Shown: in pieces, positions 52,729 through 61,464 of the stretch
How positions within the stretch are numbered: the stretch's first letter is position 1
How the letters are laid out: every line of letters begins with the position of its first letter
DNA from: Actinoallomurus oryzae
GTDB taxonomy: Bacteria; Actinomycetota; Actinomycetes; Streptosporangiales; Streptosporangiaceae
Direction: 5' to 3'
Assembly (NCBI RefSeq): GCF_039541955.1
Contig: NZ_BAABHF010000010.1
Coordinates: forward strand, 372,001 to 436,000
Length of the DNA: 64,000 nt
Notes under the pieces: model-generated
Seen by the model: only the letters and a program-made list of their open reading frames with translations
Told to the model about the DNA's origin: nothing
The model's database searches: none
Program-made: the position numbers and the translations under genes

Positions 52729-52873
52729 CTTCGAGAATCCCGACGAACCCGGCCGGCCCGCCCCGGTTCACCGCCGAGTCCGGCGAGGGACGGCGTGTCG
52801 GCCACGGGCCCGACGGGCCCCAGTGTGGGGCTAGATCTCCGGCGAGATGACGACCGTCACGATTCCGGCGGTT

Positions 52874-53647
52874 TCAAAGCCGGCGGCGCGATGAGGCCAG
52901 CCCCTCCAGTACCGCGCGCTCGACCGGCGTCGGCGCCGCGCCCGACAGGTCGAGCAGGCCGGCCGGATCCAGTGGAGGCTGGGCCATGAACCGGGGCTCG
53001 GTCCCGCGATGCGGCTGGGCCGCGTGGACGAGGAACGGGTGGCACAGGAACACGTCGCCCACCGATCCCGTGGCGAGGGCCTCCGGCCGCCCCTCACTCG
53101 CGCGGACCGCGTCCCGGCACAGGTCGAGCCACTCTCGCCCCTCCTCGCCCGCGTCGGCCAACAGCGCCGGGACGTCCCGGTGGGAGCCGACCCGGATCCG
53201 CGTCGGCGCGTCCGACGGCCCGACGTCGGAGAACAGGAACAACATGAGGAGCGCCCGGGCGCGAGAGCGCAGGTTAACGCGGTGCTTGCCGTCGGGGCCG
53301 GGGAAGCTGCCCTCCAGGTGCCAGCCGTCGTCGCCGGGCGGCTCGTCGCTGGGAAAGCGCACCGGGAAGGTGCCCAAACCCTGCCGGGGCACCCAGCGTC
53401 CCGGCCCGACCAGCTGGTCGAACGCCTCGTACAGCGCCGGGGTGTTGGCCGCCTCGCGGAACGGCGGTGTGCCGAAGCCGTTCAGCCGGATGACCGGCCG
53501 CGTCCAGGTGGATCGGTCGGCGGGGTCGCACCCGGTCGCCGCCCACAGCTCCTCCAGACAGCGCCCGGCCACCTCTCGCGAGAACGCGCCCGCGATCCGC
53601 ACGAAGCCGTCCTCGACGAAGGCCTCGACCTGCTCGTCGCTCAGCAT
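52874..53647 (-). CDS. Phytanoyl-CoA-dioxygenase-family (PhyH) oxygenase
   Basis: A 257-residue Fe(II)/2-oxoglutarate oxygenase-like protein. The N-terminal LSDEQVEAFVEDGFVRIAGAFSREVAGRCLEELWA is typical of PhyH. The first metal motif reads WHLEGSFPG (HxE, where most have HxD). The distal His and 2OG-binding Arg are in FLCHPFLVHAAQPHRGTEPRFM. Substrate unknown. ATG at 53647 has GGAGGTGAG. The region between it and the PadR gene (52729-52873) holds no gene. Confidence 0.82.
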   Translation of the reverse strand: MLSDEQVEAFVEDGFVRIAGAFSREVAGRCLEELWAATGCDPADRSTWTRPVIRLNGFGTPPFREAANTPALYEAFDQLVGPGRWVPRQGLGTFPVRFPSDEPPGDDGWHLEGSFPGPDGKHRVNLRSRARALLMLFLFSDVGPSDAPTRIRVGSHRDVPALLADAGEEGREWLDLCRDAVRASEGRPEALATGSVGDVFLCHPFLVHAAQPHRGTEPRFMAQPPLDPAGLLDLSGAAPTPVERAVLEGLASSRRRL

Positions 53648-53725
53648 CGCGACTCACCTCCCGCCCGACCCGGCCGTTCGGGCAGGAGATCCTCGCCCGT
53701 CGCCCGCGGTCGCCGCAACGGGTTT

Positions 53726-55456
53726 TCACTCGGCGGCCAGCACCCGGGCGATCGGTCGCCGGCAGACCACGCGGATCGGGACGGCGGTGAGAGCGGCCAC
53801 GACGAGGAGCGCGCCGGGCACGACCAGGGGCAGCCGGGCGTATGGGATGAGGATCGACCCGGCGGCGCCGCCCGCCGTACGCGCGGCGTAGTAGATGGCC
53901 AGGCCGAGCGGGATGCCGAGCAGCGACGCCCCGAACGCCGGCAGCAGCTGCGCCGCCGACAGGCCGAAGGTGACCTGCCGCGGCGTCGCGCCCAGCGTGC
54001 GCGCCAGACCGGCGAAACGCTGCGCGTCCAGCGACGTCGCCCAGGCGATCAGCACCGCGTTCACGGCGGCGAGCGCGAGCAGCGCCAGGGTCAGCGCCAG
54101 CACGACCTGGCCGACCTGCTCGGTGACCGGGTTGTCCGCGCCCGGGACGAACCCGGGCCCGGCCAGCCGGGCGTCCTTGCGGGCGATGTCGCCGTGCAGG
54201 GCGATCGCGGCGACCACCATCGCGACCGTGAGCGCGAGACTCGCGGTCGCCAGGATCACCCGGCGCGGGCGGCGCGCCGCGACGCGTACGCCGAGCAGGA
54301 ACGGCACCGGCAGCCGGGCCGACAGCGCGATCAGCAGCGGTGAGCGGCGCGGCGTCCGCCGGGGACCCGACAGGGCCCGTACGGTGGTCGTCCGGGCGCC
54401 GCGGATCGCGGGGAACACCGTTGCCGCGCCCGTCACGACCACCGCCACCAAGGCCACGACCAGCGCCGACGCGACCGTCAGATGCGGGGAGCCGGCGGGC
54501 AGCAGACCGCTGCTCGGCCGTACGAGCAGCGGCGCCGCCGCCCGGCCGGCGACCAGGCCGGCGGCGGTCGCGGCCAGCGCGAGCAGGACGTGCTCGGCCA
54601 GCAGCACCACCGCGACGAACCGGGGTGAGGCCCCGACCGCCTTGAGCAGGCCGACGCGCCGGGTCTGGTCGGCGAGGCGTCCACCGACGAGCACGGCCAC
54701 GCAGGCGACGCCGAGCAGCGCCAGCGCCCAGGTGCCGGTGAGCAGGGCACTGTCGACGAGATGCAGTTCGGCGGTCGCGTACGCGCCCATGTCCTGCCAG
54801 GAGCGGACGCCCCGGTGCGCCGCCGCGAAGGCCGGGGCGGCCGCGGGGTCGGCCAGCCGCAGCGGCATCACCTGCGACGTCGGCGTGCCGATCCGTCGTA
54901 GGTCCGCCCGCGTGACCCAGATCAGGCCCGGCGTGGAGGACGGGTACGGGACGCGGCCCGCGCTGACCGCGATCCCGGCGACGCGGAAGCGGTGGCCGGA
55001 GATCGTGATCTCCTCACCCGGCCGCACGCGCAGGGCGCCGGCGAAGGCGCGTTCGACCACGGCTCCCCCATGGCGCACCCAGGACCCGGCGGTGACCTGG
55101 GGACGGTCGACCGCTCCCGGATCGGTGTCCCGGCCCTGCACGGAGGCGTCGACGCCGATGTCGCGGACGCGGAGCCCGCCGGAGACGACCGGGTACGGAC
55201 CGGCCGACGCCGTCACGCCGGGCGCGTGCGCGAGCTGTCTGAGTGAGGCCGCGCGGTCCGCGGTCGCCACCGCGTCCGGACCGGCGGTGGCGGCGCGCGT
55301 ACGGTCCCAGGGCCGGTCGGCGACACCGCGTACGGTCAGGCCCAGCGTGAGTGTGGTGGTCGTCGCCGCGATGGCGATGAGCAGCAGCAACGCCTCGGCA
55401 CGGCGGTGGCGCAGGTCGCGCAGCGCCAGCCGGGCCACCAAAGTGATCACGCTCAC
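53726..55456 (-). CDS. FtsX-like ABC permease
   Basis: A 576-residue permease of the MacB/FtsX type, partner of the ATPase at 55575. TM1 is near 17-38, followed by an extracellular domain (about 45-225). Then come a first FtsX core with two or three TM segments (about 235-355), another TM at about 400-420 after a basic loop, and a second core (about 445-570). It is shorter than the usual ~800-residue two-core permeases because the second extracellular domain is small. GTG at 55456 has GGAGGG just upstream and overlaps the stop of micro-ORF 2. Confidence 0.82.
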   Translation of the reverse strand: MSVITLVARLALRDLRHRRAEALLLLIAIAATTTTLTLGLTVRGVADRPWDRTRAATAGPDAVATADRAASLRQLAHAPGVTASAGPYPVVSGGLRVRDIGVDASVQGRDTDPGAVDRPQVTAGSWVRHGGAVVERAFAGALRVRPGEEITISGHRFRVAGIAVSAGRVPYPSSTPGLIWVTRADLRRIGTPTSQVMPLRLADPAAAPAFAAAHRGVRSWQDMGAYATAELHLVDSALLTGTWALALLGVACVAVLVGGRLADQTRRVGLLKAVGASPRFVAVVLLAEHVLLALAATAAGLVAGRAAAPLLVRPSSGLLPAGSPHLTVASALVVALVAVVVTGAATVFPAIRGARTTTVRALSGPRRTPRRSPLLIALSARLPVPFLLGVRVAARRPRRVILATASLALTVAMVVAAIALHGDIARKDARLAGPGFVPGADNPVTEQVGQVVLALTLALLALAAVNAVLIAWATSLDAQRFAGLARTLGATPRQVTFGLSAAQLLPAFGASLLGIPLGLAIYYAARTAGGAAGSILIPYARLPLVVPGALLVVAALTAVPIRVVCRRPIARVLAAE

Positions 55457-55515
55457 GAGCCCTCCTTCGCCGGAGGGGCGATCCCGACGCGCGTGTTCTT
55501 GACTCGCTCGCTCAT
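55453..55515 (-). CDS. Micro-ORF 2 (20 codons) between ABC ATPase and permease
   Basis: ATG at 55515 begins MSERVKNTRVGIAPPAKEGS and stops at TGA overlapping the permease GTG (GTGA). A GGAGGG site (inside micro-ORF 1) precedes it and another (inside itself) serves the permease. It is a near-copy of micro-ORF 1. The peptide is likely too short to fold; the role may be translational coupling. Confidence 0.5.
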   Translation of the reverse strand: MSERVKNTRVGIAPPAKEGS

Positions 55516-55574
55516 GAGCCCTCCTTCGTCGGGGAGGGTGACCACAGGCGCGTGTCTTTGATTCGCTCGCTCAT
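55512..55574 (-). CDS. Micro-ORF 1 (20 codons) after the ABC ATPase gene
   Basis: ATG at 55574 directly follows the ATPase TGA, with the ribosome site GGAGGGC in the last ATPase codons. It encodes MSERIKDTRLWSPSPTKEGS, similar to micro-ORF 2, and its TGA overlaps the next ATG (ATGA). Both 63-nt units are tandem duplicates sharing GAGCCCTCCTTCG and CTCGCTCAT ends (on the plus strand). Confidence 0.5.
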   Translation of the reverse strand: MSERIKDTRLWSPSPTKEGS

Positions 55575-56300
55575 TCAGCCCTCCAGCCCGGCCAGGGTGC
55601 CGAGGCCGCCGCCTCCGCCGTTCAGCCGGGTCTCACCGGCGAGCACGCCGTCGCGCATGGTGATCACGCGGTCCGCGGTGGCGGCGGTCCGTGAGTCGTG
55701 CGTGACGATGACGAGAGTCTGGCCCTCGGCGCGCAGCGATCCGAAGAGCCGCAGCACCGCGGCGGTCGCCGCGCTGTCGAGGTTGCCGGTCGGCTCGTCG
55801 GCCAGGACGACGAGCGGGCGGCCGATGAGCGCGCGGGCCACCGCGACCCGCTGCCGCTGCCCGCCGGACAGCGCCGCGGGCAGGTGAGTGGCCCGGTCGG
55901 CCAGCCCGACGCGTTCCAGGAGCGCGGACGCCCGCCGCCGTGCCGTACGCGGCGGCACTCCGGCGAGCAGGGCCGGCAGTTCGACGTTCTCGCGCGCGGT
56001 GAGCTCGTCGACGAGGTGGAACGCCTGGAAGACGAAGCCCAGGGCCTTGCGCCGCATGCGGCTCAGCTCGGTCTCCGACATGCGGTCGAGCCGCCGGTCC
56101 GCCAGGTGCACCTCGCCGCCGGTGGGCCGTTCGAGCCCGCCGAGCAGGTGCAGCAGGGTCGACTTGCCGCAGCCGCTCGGCCCGACGATCGCGACGGTCT
56201 CGCCGGGCCGCACCTCCAGATCGACCTCGTCAACCGCGCGGACCAGCCCCGCGTCCCGGCCGTACTCCTTGCGCAGCCTCACGGCCCGCAGCACCGTCAT
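55575..56300 (-). CDS. ABC transporter ATP-binding protein (MacB/LolD-like)
   Basis: A 241-residue ATPase. Walker A GPSGCGKST, Q-loop FVFQAFHLVDELTA, signature LSGGQRQR, Walker B VVLADEPTGNLD and H-loop VIVTHDSRTA. Gene order and family indicate it drives the FtsX-like permease downstream. Its start overlaps the stop of the PadR gene. A Gly-rich C-terminus (NGGGGGLG) carries the ribosome site for micro-ORF 1. Confidence 0.9.
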   Translation of the reverse strand: MTVLRAVRLRKEYGRDAGLVRAVDEVDLEVRPGETVAIVGPSGCGKSTLLHLLGGLERPTGGEVHLADRRLDRMSETELSRMRRKALGFVFQAFHLVDELTARENVELPALLAGVPPRTARRRASALLERVGLADRATHLPAALSGGQRQRVAVARALIGRPLVVLADEPTGNLDSAATAAVLRLFGSLRAEGQTLVIVTHDSRTAATADRVITMRDGVLAGETRLNGGGGGLGTLAGLEG

Positions 56301-56800
56301 TTCGACTCCCAGTAGTGGGCGCAGGCGTCCAGCCAGCGCAGATCGGCCTCGAACCGGAGGACGACGCCTTCGAGGAGCAGCGCCGCGGCCGAGCCCTCGG
56401 GCTCGGCGAGCGCGGCCCGCTGCGCGTCGGCCAGCCGGCGCAGCAGCTCGCGGCGCTGAAGGTCGACGAGCTCCACCGGATCGGCCAGGCGGGCCGCGGC
56501 GGCCGCGATCAGCTTCAGATGGAACTCGGTCGGCCGGTTCCAGCTCACGTCCGCGAGCCAGGTCCGTACGCGCTGCTGGCCCTCGGCCGTGAGCGCGTAG
56601 ACCTTGCGGTCGGGGCGGTCGGCCTGGCCGACGTGCTCGGCGGTGACCATCCCCGCCTTCTCCAGGCGCGTCAGGGTCACATAGACCTGCCCGGCGTTGA
56701 GCGCGTCGCGGAGCGGCCCGAGGGCCTCGTGGAGCCGGGCCCGCAGCTCGTAGCCGTGGGAGGGCTCCTTGGCGAGCAACGCGAGTACGACGTCCTGCAC
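56297..56800 (-). CDS. PadR-family regulator of the ABC operon
   Basis: A 167-residue PadR regulator. Winged HTH: QDVVLALLAKEPSHGYELRARLHEALGPLRDALNAGQVYVTLTRLEKAGMVTAEHVGQADRPDRKVYALT, then a C-terminal helical domain. It is first in the operon and overlaps the ATPase gene by 4 nt. GTG at 56800 has AGGTGAT upstream. Repeat boxes upstream suggest autoregulation, so the exporter is likely induced by a PadR ligand. Confidence 0.87.
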   Translation of the reverse strand: MQDVVLALLAKEPSHGYELRARLHEALGPLRDALNAGQVYVTLTRLEKAGMVTAEHVGQADRPDRKVYALTAEGQQRVRTWLADVSWNRPTEFHLKLIAAAAARLADPVELVDLQRRELLRRLADAQRAALAEPEGSAAALLLEGVVLRFEADLRWLDACAHYWESK

Positions 56801-56810
56801 GGCATCACCT

Positions 56811-56841
56811 CTAACGGTTAGCTATATAGGTAACGGTTAGC
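56811..56841. promoter_or_regulatory. Two operator boxes flanking the padR-operon -10
   Basis: CTAACGGTTAG (56811-56821, itself a CTAAC/GTTAG dyad) and GTAACGGTTAGC (56830-56841) repeat TAACGGTTAGC 19 nt apart. A TATATAG element between them (minus strand, about 56823-56829) fits a -10. This is the expected layout for PadR autorepression. Confidence 0.6.
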
Positions 56842-56911
56842 CGAGGCGGGCGTCAAATCGGGACGGCCGCCGGCGCGACACGCGTCGCCGGCGGCCGGAG
56901 AGGGCACGCGG

Positions 56912-57595
56912 TCAGGCGGTGACCGGATTCCGACGGCGTACGGACAGGACGAGAGCGACGGCGACCACCAGCCCGGCCAGCAGCGCGACGCCGTGGATGT
57001 TGCGGACCGCGGTCAGGGCCACGCCCGTGACCAGCGCGCCGGCCGCCGTCCAGCGGCCCACGGCGATACCGCGCTCGGCCGCGACCCTGGCGGCCATGGC
57101 CGCCACGAGACCGATCGCCAGCAGCGGGAACCAGGCGGTGGCCAGCAGCGCGGCGCACCACAGCAGCACGATCGTCGGGGCGAATCTCGGGAGACGTTCG
57201 TCACCCCGCCAGAGCGCCACCGCCGCGGCGCCGGCCAGACCGCAGATCGCGATGGAGTTCCCGCCGCCGTGCGGCTGCCAGGCGTAACCGGCGATCTCTC
57301 CCACCAGGCCGGCGGCGAAGTAGCACACCAGCCAGCGCGACCGCGACACGGCCTGCTCCGCGACGGCGCCGACGAGGACGAGGAACAGCAGGTTCGAGAC
57401 CGTGCCCGCCACGCCGCCATCCTGCACGAAGAGCGAGGTACCGGTCCGCCACCAGTCGCCGTGCAGCCCGGCGGGGGCGCGTTCCAGGTGCGCGAGCATG
57501 CCGGGCACGAGGAACTGCGCGACGTTCGACAGCGCCGTGACACCGAAGACGACCGCCGTCACCAGGGGGAACCGCCGCAGACCGTGAATTGTCAT
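56912..57595 (-). CDS. Rhomboid-family membrane protein
   Basis: A 227-residue membrane protein with about six segments. Rhomboid-like motifs include GDWWRTGTSLFVQDG (WR motif), SNLLFLVLVGAVAEQ, GGGNSIAICGLAGA (the serine of GxSxxxxG) and a C-terminal NIHGVALLAGL with a His, so a Ser-His catalytic pair is plausible. If active it would be an intramembrane serine protease; some relatives are inactive. ATG at 57595 has GGAAGAG upstream. Confidence 0.72.
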   Translation of the reverse strand: MTIHGLRRFPLVTAVVFGVTALSNVAQFLVPGMLAHLERAPAGLHGDWWRTGTSLFVQDGGVAGTVSNLLFLVLVGAVAEQAVSRSRWLVCYFAAGLVGEIAGYAWQPHGGGNSIAICGLAGAAAVALWRGDERLPRFAPTIVLLWCAALLATAWFPLLAIGLVAAMAARVAAERGIAVGRWTAAGALVTGVALTAVRNIHGVALLAGLVVAVALVLSVRRRNPVTA

Positions 57596-57746
57596 GCGAC
57601 TCACTCTTCCCTCCGGCGGCGCGTCGCGGCAGAGCCATCGATCCACTCCCCGGCAGGACGAATGTCCGTACGCGGCGCGGGCGTCAGCCCGACGAGGGTT
57701 CGATATTAAGTCTGTTTTGTCCGACCTTGATGGCATCCTTGATGAC

Positions 57747-60617
57747 GTGCCCAACCAGCAGGGAATCAGTGCCGTCATGGTCGGCCGCGCCACCGAGCTG
57801 GCCTTTCTCGAGACCGCCATGCGAGAGACGCCGGCCGCTCTGCTCGTGGGCGGCGAGGCCGGGGTGGGCAAGACACGCCTGATCCGCGAGTTCCTCGAGG
57901 CGGCGCGCCGCCGCCCCGGCGGGCCGCGCGTGCTCATCGGCGGATGTCTCCAGATCAGCTCCGAAGGCCTGCCGTTCGCGCCGTTCAGCGCGGCGCTGCG
58001 GCAGCTGGTCCGCGAGATCGGCGTCGACGGGGTGGCCGCCCTGCTGCCCGGCGGCTCGCCGGGCGGGCTGGCACGCCTGCTGCCGGAGTTCGGTGAGCCG
58101 GACACCGAGGCCGCCACGACCGAGGCGCGCACGCGCCTGTTCGACCACGTGCTGCTGCTGTTCGAGCGGCTGACGGAGCAGACGCCCGCCGTCCTGGTCA
58201 TCGAGGACGCGCACTGGGCGGAGCGGTCAACGCGCGACCTGCTCAGCTACCTGATCCGCAACCTGCCGCCCGGCCTGCTGGTGATCGTCACCTACCGCTC
58301 GGACGAGCTGCACCGCGACCATCCTCTCCGGCCGCTGCTGGCCGAGCTCGGCCGGGCGGGCTGGGTCCGCCGCCTCGACCTCGACCGGCTGCCGCGCCGC
58401 GCCGTGGCCGAGCAGGCACAGGGCATTCTCGGCCGCAAGCCCGCCCCGCAGCTGCTCGACGAGGTGTACGAGCGGAGCGAGGGCAACCCGCTGTTCGTGG
58501 AGGCCCTGCTCGGCCGCGACGGTGAGATCAACTGCGAGCTGCCCGAGTCGCTCCGCGACCTGATCCTCGGCAGCGTGCAACGGCTGCCCGAGGAGACCCA
58601 GGAGATCCTGCGTGTGGCCAGCGCGGGCGGCGACCGGGTGGAGCACGCGCTGCTGGCGGCGGTGAGCGGGCTCGACGACACCGGGCTGTCCCGGGTGCTG
58701 CGGCCCGCGGTGGCCGCGAACGTCCTCGTCGTGGACGGCGAGGCGTACGGCTTCCGGCACGCCCTGATGCGCGAGGCGATCCACGGTGACCTGTTGCCGG
58801 GTGAGCACACGCGCACGCACACGCGGTTCGCCGAGGCGCTGGAGGCCGACCCGTCGCTCGTGCCGCCGGGGCGCGTCGCCGCCGAGCGGGCCCACCACTG
58901 GTACTCCGCGCACGACACGACGTGGGCGCTGGTCAGCGCCTGGCAGGCCGCGCAGGCCGCCAAGGAGGCCACCGCCTACACCGAGTGGCTCCGGATGATC
59001 GACCGGGTCCTCACGCTGTGGGACCGGGTGCCCGACGCCGCCGAACGGCTCGGCGTCGGCCACACCTACGTGCTGGAGCGGGCCATCGAGGCCGCCGACC
59101 TGGCCGGTGAGACCGAACGCGGCGTCGCGTTCGCCCGCGAGGCGCTCAAGGAGATCGACGATCCGCTGCGGGCGGCCGCGGTGCTGGAGCAGCGGGGCCG
59201 CCTCAAGATCCGGCAGGGCCACCGCACCGCACTGGACGACCTGCGCGAGGCCGCCCGCCTCGTGCCCGTCGACCCGCCGAGCGTCACCCGGGCCCGCGTG
59301 CTGTCCACGCTGGCGCAGCACCTCTATCTGCTGCCGAACCGCGCCGAGGAGGCGCGGGAGCTGGCCTCGGAGGCGCTCATGGTGGCCCGGGAGACCGGTG
59401 ACGCCACGGTCGAGGCGCACGCGCTGACCACGATCGCGGCCTGCGACATCCCCGAGACCGAGGCCGAGCGTCACCTGGCCGTCCTGGCCGAGGCCGCGGA
59501 GGTCTACCGCCGGGGCGCCGACGACTCGGCGATGCTTCGCGTGGCCACCAACGAGTCGCACGTCCTGGAGAGCATCGGCGAGCACGAACGCGCCATCGAG
59601 GCCGCCCAGCGGGGCATCGCCCTGGCGCGCAAGCACGGGCAGGCCCGTACGTCCGGGGCGTTCCTCACCATCAACCTGGCCGAGCCGCTGCTCAACCTGG
59701 GCCGCTGGGACGAGGTCCTGGAGGTGACCGAGCACGCGCTGGAGCTGTCCCCGCCGCCGCTCACCCGGGCGTCGCTCCACGCCGCCCTCGGCGACATCGC
59801 GCTCGCCCGCGGCGACCTGGCCGGCGCCGCGCGGGCCGCGGCCGCACTCGACTCCGTCCTCGCGCCGACGTTCTCCCGCACGCAGGAGCTGTTCCCCTCC
59901 GTGTGCCTGCGGCTCGGCCTGACGGTGGCCGAGGGGGACCTGACCGCCGCGCTCGACGTCGTGGAGCAGGTGGTCGAAGAGCTGCATCCGTCGGTCAACG
60001 CCCGCTACGGCTGGCCGTTGATGGCCGGCGCGGCGCACGCCTGCGCCGAGGCGCCGGGCGAGCGTTCGGGCAAGCTGCTGGCCCGGCTGCGCGACGAGGC
60101 GAACAGGACCCCGGTGAACGGACGGCCGCAGCGCGCGCGGCAGCTCGTGTTCGAGGCCGAGGCCGCACGCGCCGAGGGCCGGGACGGCCCGGAGCGGTGG
60201 GACGCCGCCGCGGCGGCCTGGGACGACCTCGGCGAGCCGTACCCGCTGGCCTACGCGCTGTGGCGGGCGGCGGCCGCGGACGGCGACCGCGACCGGGCCG
60301 CTCCCCGCCTGCGGCGCGCCGCCGAACTCGCCGACCGCCTCGGCGCCAGGCCGCTGCGCGAGCGGATCGAGGCGTCCGCCCGCCGGGCCCGCGTGCCGCT
60401 CGGCGGCCAGACCGGCGGTCCTTCCCTCGGCCTGACCCCGCGCGAGCTGGAGGTGCTGCGTCTCGTCGCCGAAGGCCGCAGCAACCGCGAGATCGCCGGG
60501 GAGCTGTTCATCTCCGCCAAGACCGCCAGCGTGCACGTGTCCAACATCCTGGCCAAGCTGGAGGTGTCCAGCCGCGGGGAGGCCGCCGCCACCGCCCACC
60601 GCATGGGCCTCGTCTGA
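57747..60617 (+). CDS. Large ATPase-type LuxR regulator (LAL family)
   Basis: A 956-residue regulator. N-terminal AAA/NACHT-like ATPase: Walker A GGEAGVGKTR, Walker B-like AVLVIEDAHWAERSTRDLL. The middle (about 400-860) is TPR-like helices. The C-terminus is a LuxR HTH: LTPRELEVLRLVAEGRSNREIAGELFISAKTASVHVSNILAKL. The GTG 57747 start is supported because TGGCATNCTNGANGACGTG is shared with the next paralogue's start region and has a -10-like CATCCT 7 nt before GTG. Such proteins switch on pathway genes on binding ATP and an inducer; the target here is unknown. Confidence 0.85.
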   Translation: MPNQQGISAVMVGRATELAFLETAMRETPAALLVGGEAGVGKTRLIREFLEAARRRPGGPRVLIGGCLQISSEGLPFAPFSAALRQLVREIGVDGVAALLPGGSPGGLARLLPEFGEPDTEAATTEARTRLFDHVLLLFERLTEQTPAVLVIEDAHWAERSTRDLLSYLIRNLPPGLLVIVTYRSDELHRDHPLRPLLAELGRAGWVRRLDLDRLPRRAVAEQAQGILGRKPAPQLLDEVYERSEGNPLFVEALLGRDGEINCELPESLRDLILGSVQRLPEETQEILRVASAGGDRVEHALLAAVSGLDDTGLSRVLRPAVAANVLVVDGEAYGFRHALMREAIHGDLLPGEHTRTHTRFAEALEADPSLVPPGRVAAERAHHWYSAHDTTWALVSAWQAAQAAKEATAYTEWLRMIDRVLTLWDRVPDAAERLGVGHTYVLERAIEAADLAGETERGVAFAREALKEIDDPLRAAAVLEQRGRLKIRQGHRTALDDLREAARLVPVDPPSVTRARVLSTLAQHLYLLPNRAEEARELASEALMVARETGDATVEAHALTTIAACDIPETEAERHLAVLAEAAEVYRRGADDSAMLRVATNESHVLESIGEHERAIEAAQRGIALARKHGQARTSGAFLTINLAEPLLNLGRWDEVLEVTEHALELSPPPLTRASLHAALGDIALARGDLAGAARAAAALDSVLAPTFSRTQELFPSVCLRLGLTVAEGDLTAALDVVEQVVEELHPSVNARYGWPLMAGAAHACAEAPGERSGKLLARLRDEANRTPVNGRPQRARQLVFEAEAARAEGRDGPERWDAAAAAWDDLGEPYPLAYALWRAAAADGDRDRAAPRLRRAAELADRLGARPLRERIEASARRARVPLGGQTGGPSLGLTPRELEVLRLVAEGRSNREIAGELFISAKTASVHVSNILAKLEVSSRGEAAATAHRMGLV

Positions 60618-60628
60618 CGGCCCGGCGG

Positions 60629-61000
60629 TCAGGCGGGTTCGAAGACCAGCGGCTTGCTCAACGTCGAACGCACCGGCGAGCGCGCGATGCGCTCGGCGAT
60701 CGCGGACCGGTGAGTCTCGAGGTCCGGGTCGAGGACCAGCTCGTACCGGAACCGTGTCTCCGACTCCTCGCGTTCCAGGAGCACCCGCACCCCGACCTCG
60801 GCATCGCCGATGCCGAGGTCGGCCAGCGCCATCCGTGCCGAGACGGTCATGCACGTGGCCAGCGCGGCCTCCAGCAGTTCGTGCGGCCGCATCCCCGCCG
60901 AGCCGCCGACACCCTCCTTGAGCGTGTCGGCGACGCCCTCGTTACCGCCCGCCCGGAACCTCACCTGCCAGGGCTTCGCGAGCACCGTGGCCTCGACCAT
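60629..61000 (-). CDS. OsmC-family protein with one redox cysteine
   Basis: A 123-residue OsmC/Ohr-like protein, sharing GMRPHELLEAALATCMTVSARMALADLGI (first redox Cys, in ATCMTV). The second conserved cysteine position reads RSPVRSTLSK, a Ser, so the usual thiol-peroxidase pair is incomplete. Peroxide-reducing activity is doubtful; it may bind lipids or hydroperoxides. ATG 61000 is chosen over GTG 61009 because GAGG is 8 nt upstream. It converges on the LuxR gene. Confidence 0.8.
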   Translation of the reverse strand: MVEATVLAKPWQVRFRAGGNEGVADTLKEGVGGSAGMRPHELLEAALATCMTVSARMALADLGIGDAEVGVRVLLEREESETRFRYELVLDPDLETHRSAIAERIARSPVRSTLSKPLVFEPA

Positions 61001-61278
61001 CGCCGTCACCTCGTCATATCAAGAACCCGACCTGCCGCGATAATAGCGAGCCAGCTCATATTCTGAGAAATGATATCCATATGATGGACGCATCAGGGCC
61101 CCGGCCGGGCTCGAGGATTGGCAAATAAGCGTCAGGATCATGGCGGAGATGTGCCTCTGAGGACCTCTTAGACCGACTCACCCCGGATCGGCGCTGCGGA
61201 TAGGACATACGCCGGATGTGGGGGTACGCGCCTTACGGCGACGGTGGACGGTGTCGGAACAAAGAGCAGGAGGACACC

Positions 61279-61437
61279 ATGCATCCCGAGATCGTCCGGG
61301 CCCTGATGACGACGCGTGTCCATGACGACCACCGGACCGCCGCGGCCTGGCGGAGGCGTGCCCGCGTACGCCGCCGTCCCCGCGCCCTGTCCCGTTATCC
61401 GCGCCCGCGTCCCGTCTGGTCCACCAAGACCGCATAA
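61279..61437 (+). CDS. Small basic protein
   Basis: A 52-codon ORF with an excellent ribosome site (AGGAGG, ATG at 61279). The product is Arg-rich (MHPEIVRALMTTRVHDDHRTAAAW, then RRRARVRRRPRALSR). No domain recognised. It lies about 30 nt before the next regulator gene and may be co-transcribed with it. Confidence 0.55.
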   Translation: MHPEIVRALMTTRVHDDHRTAAAWRRRARVRRRPRALSRYPRPRPVWSTKTA

Positions 61438-61464
61438 GTCGCCATGACTGGCATGCTGGAGGAC

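Noticed and set aside
58227..60854. 875-residue minus-strand frame over the LuxR gene
   Set aside because: Shadow of the LAL regulator; no motifs, and Val/Gly/Arg-rich as typical for antisense frames here.
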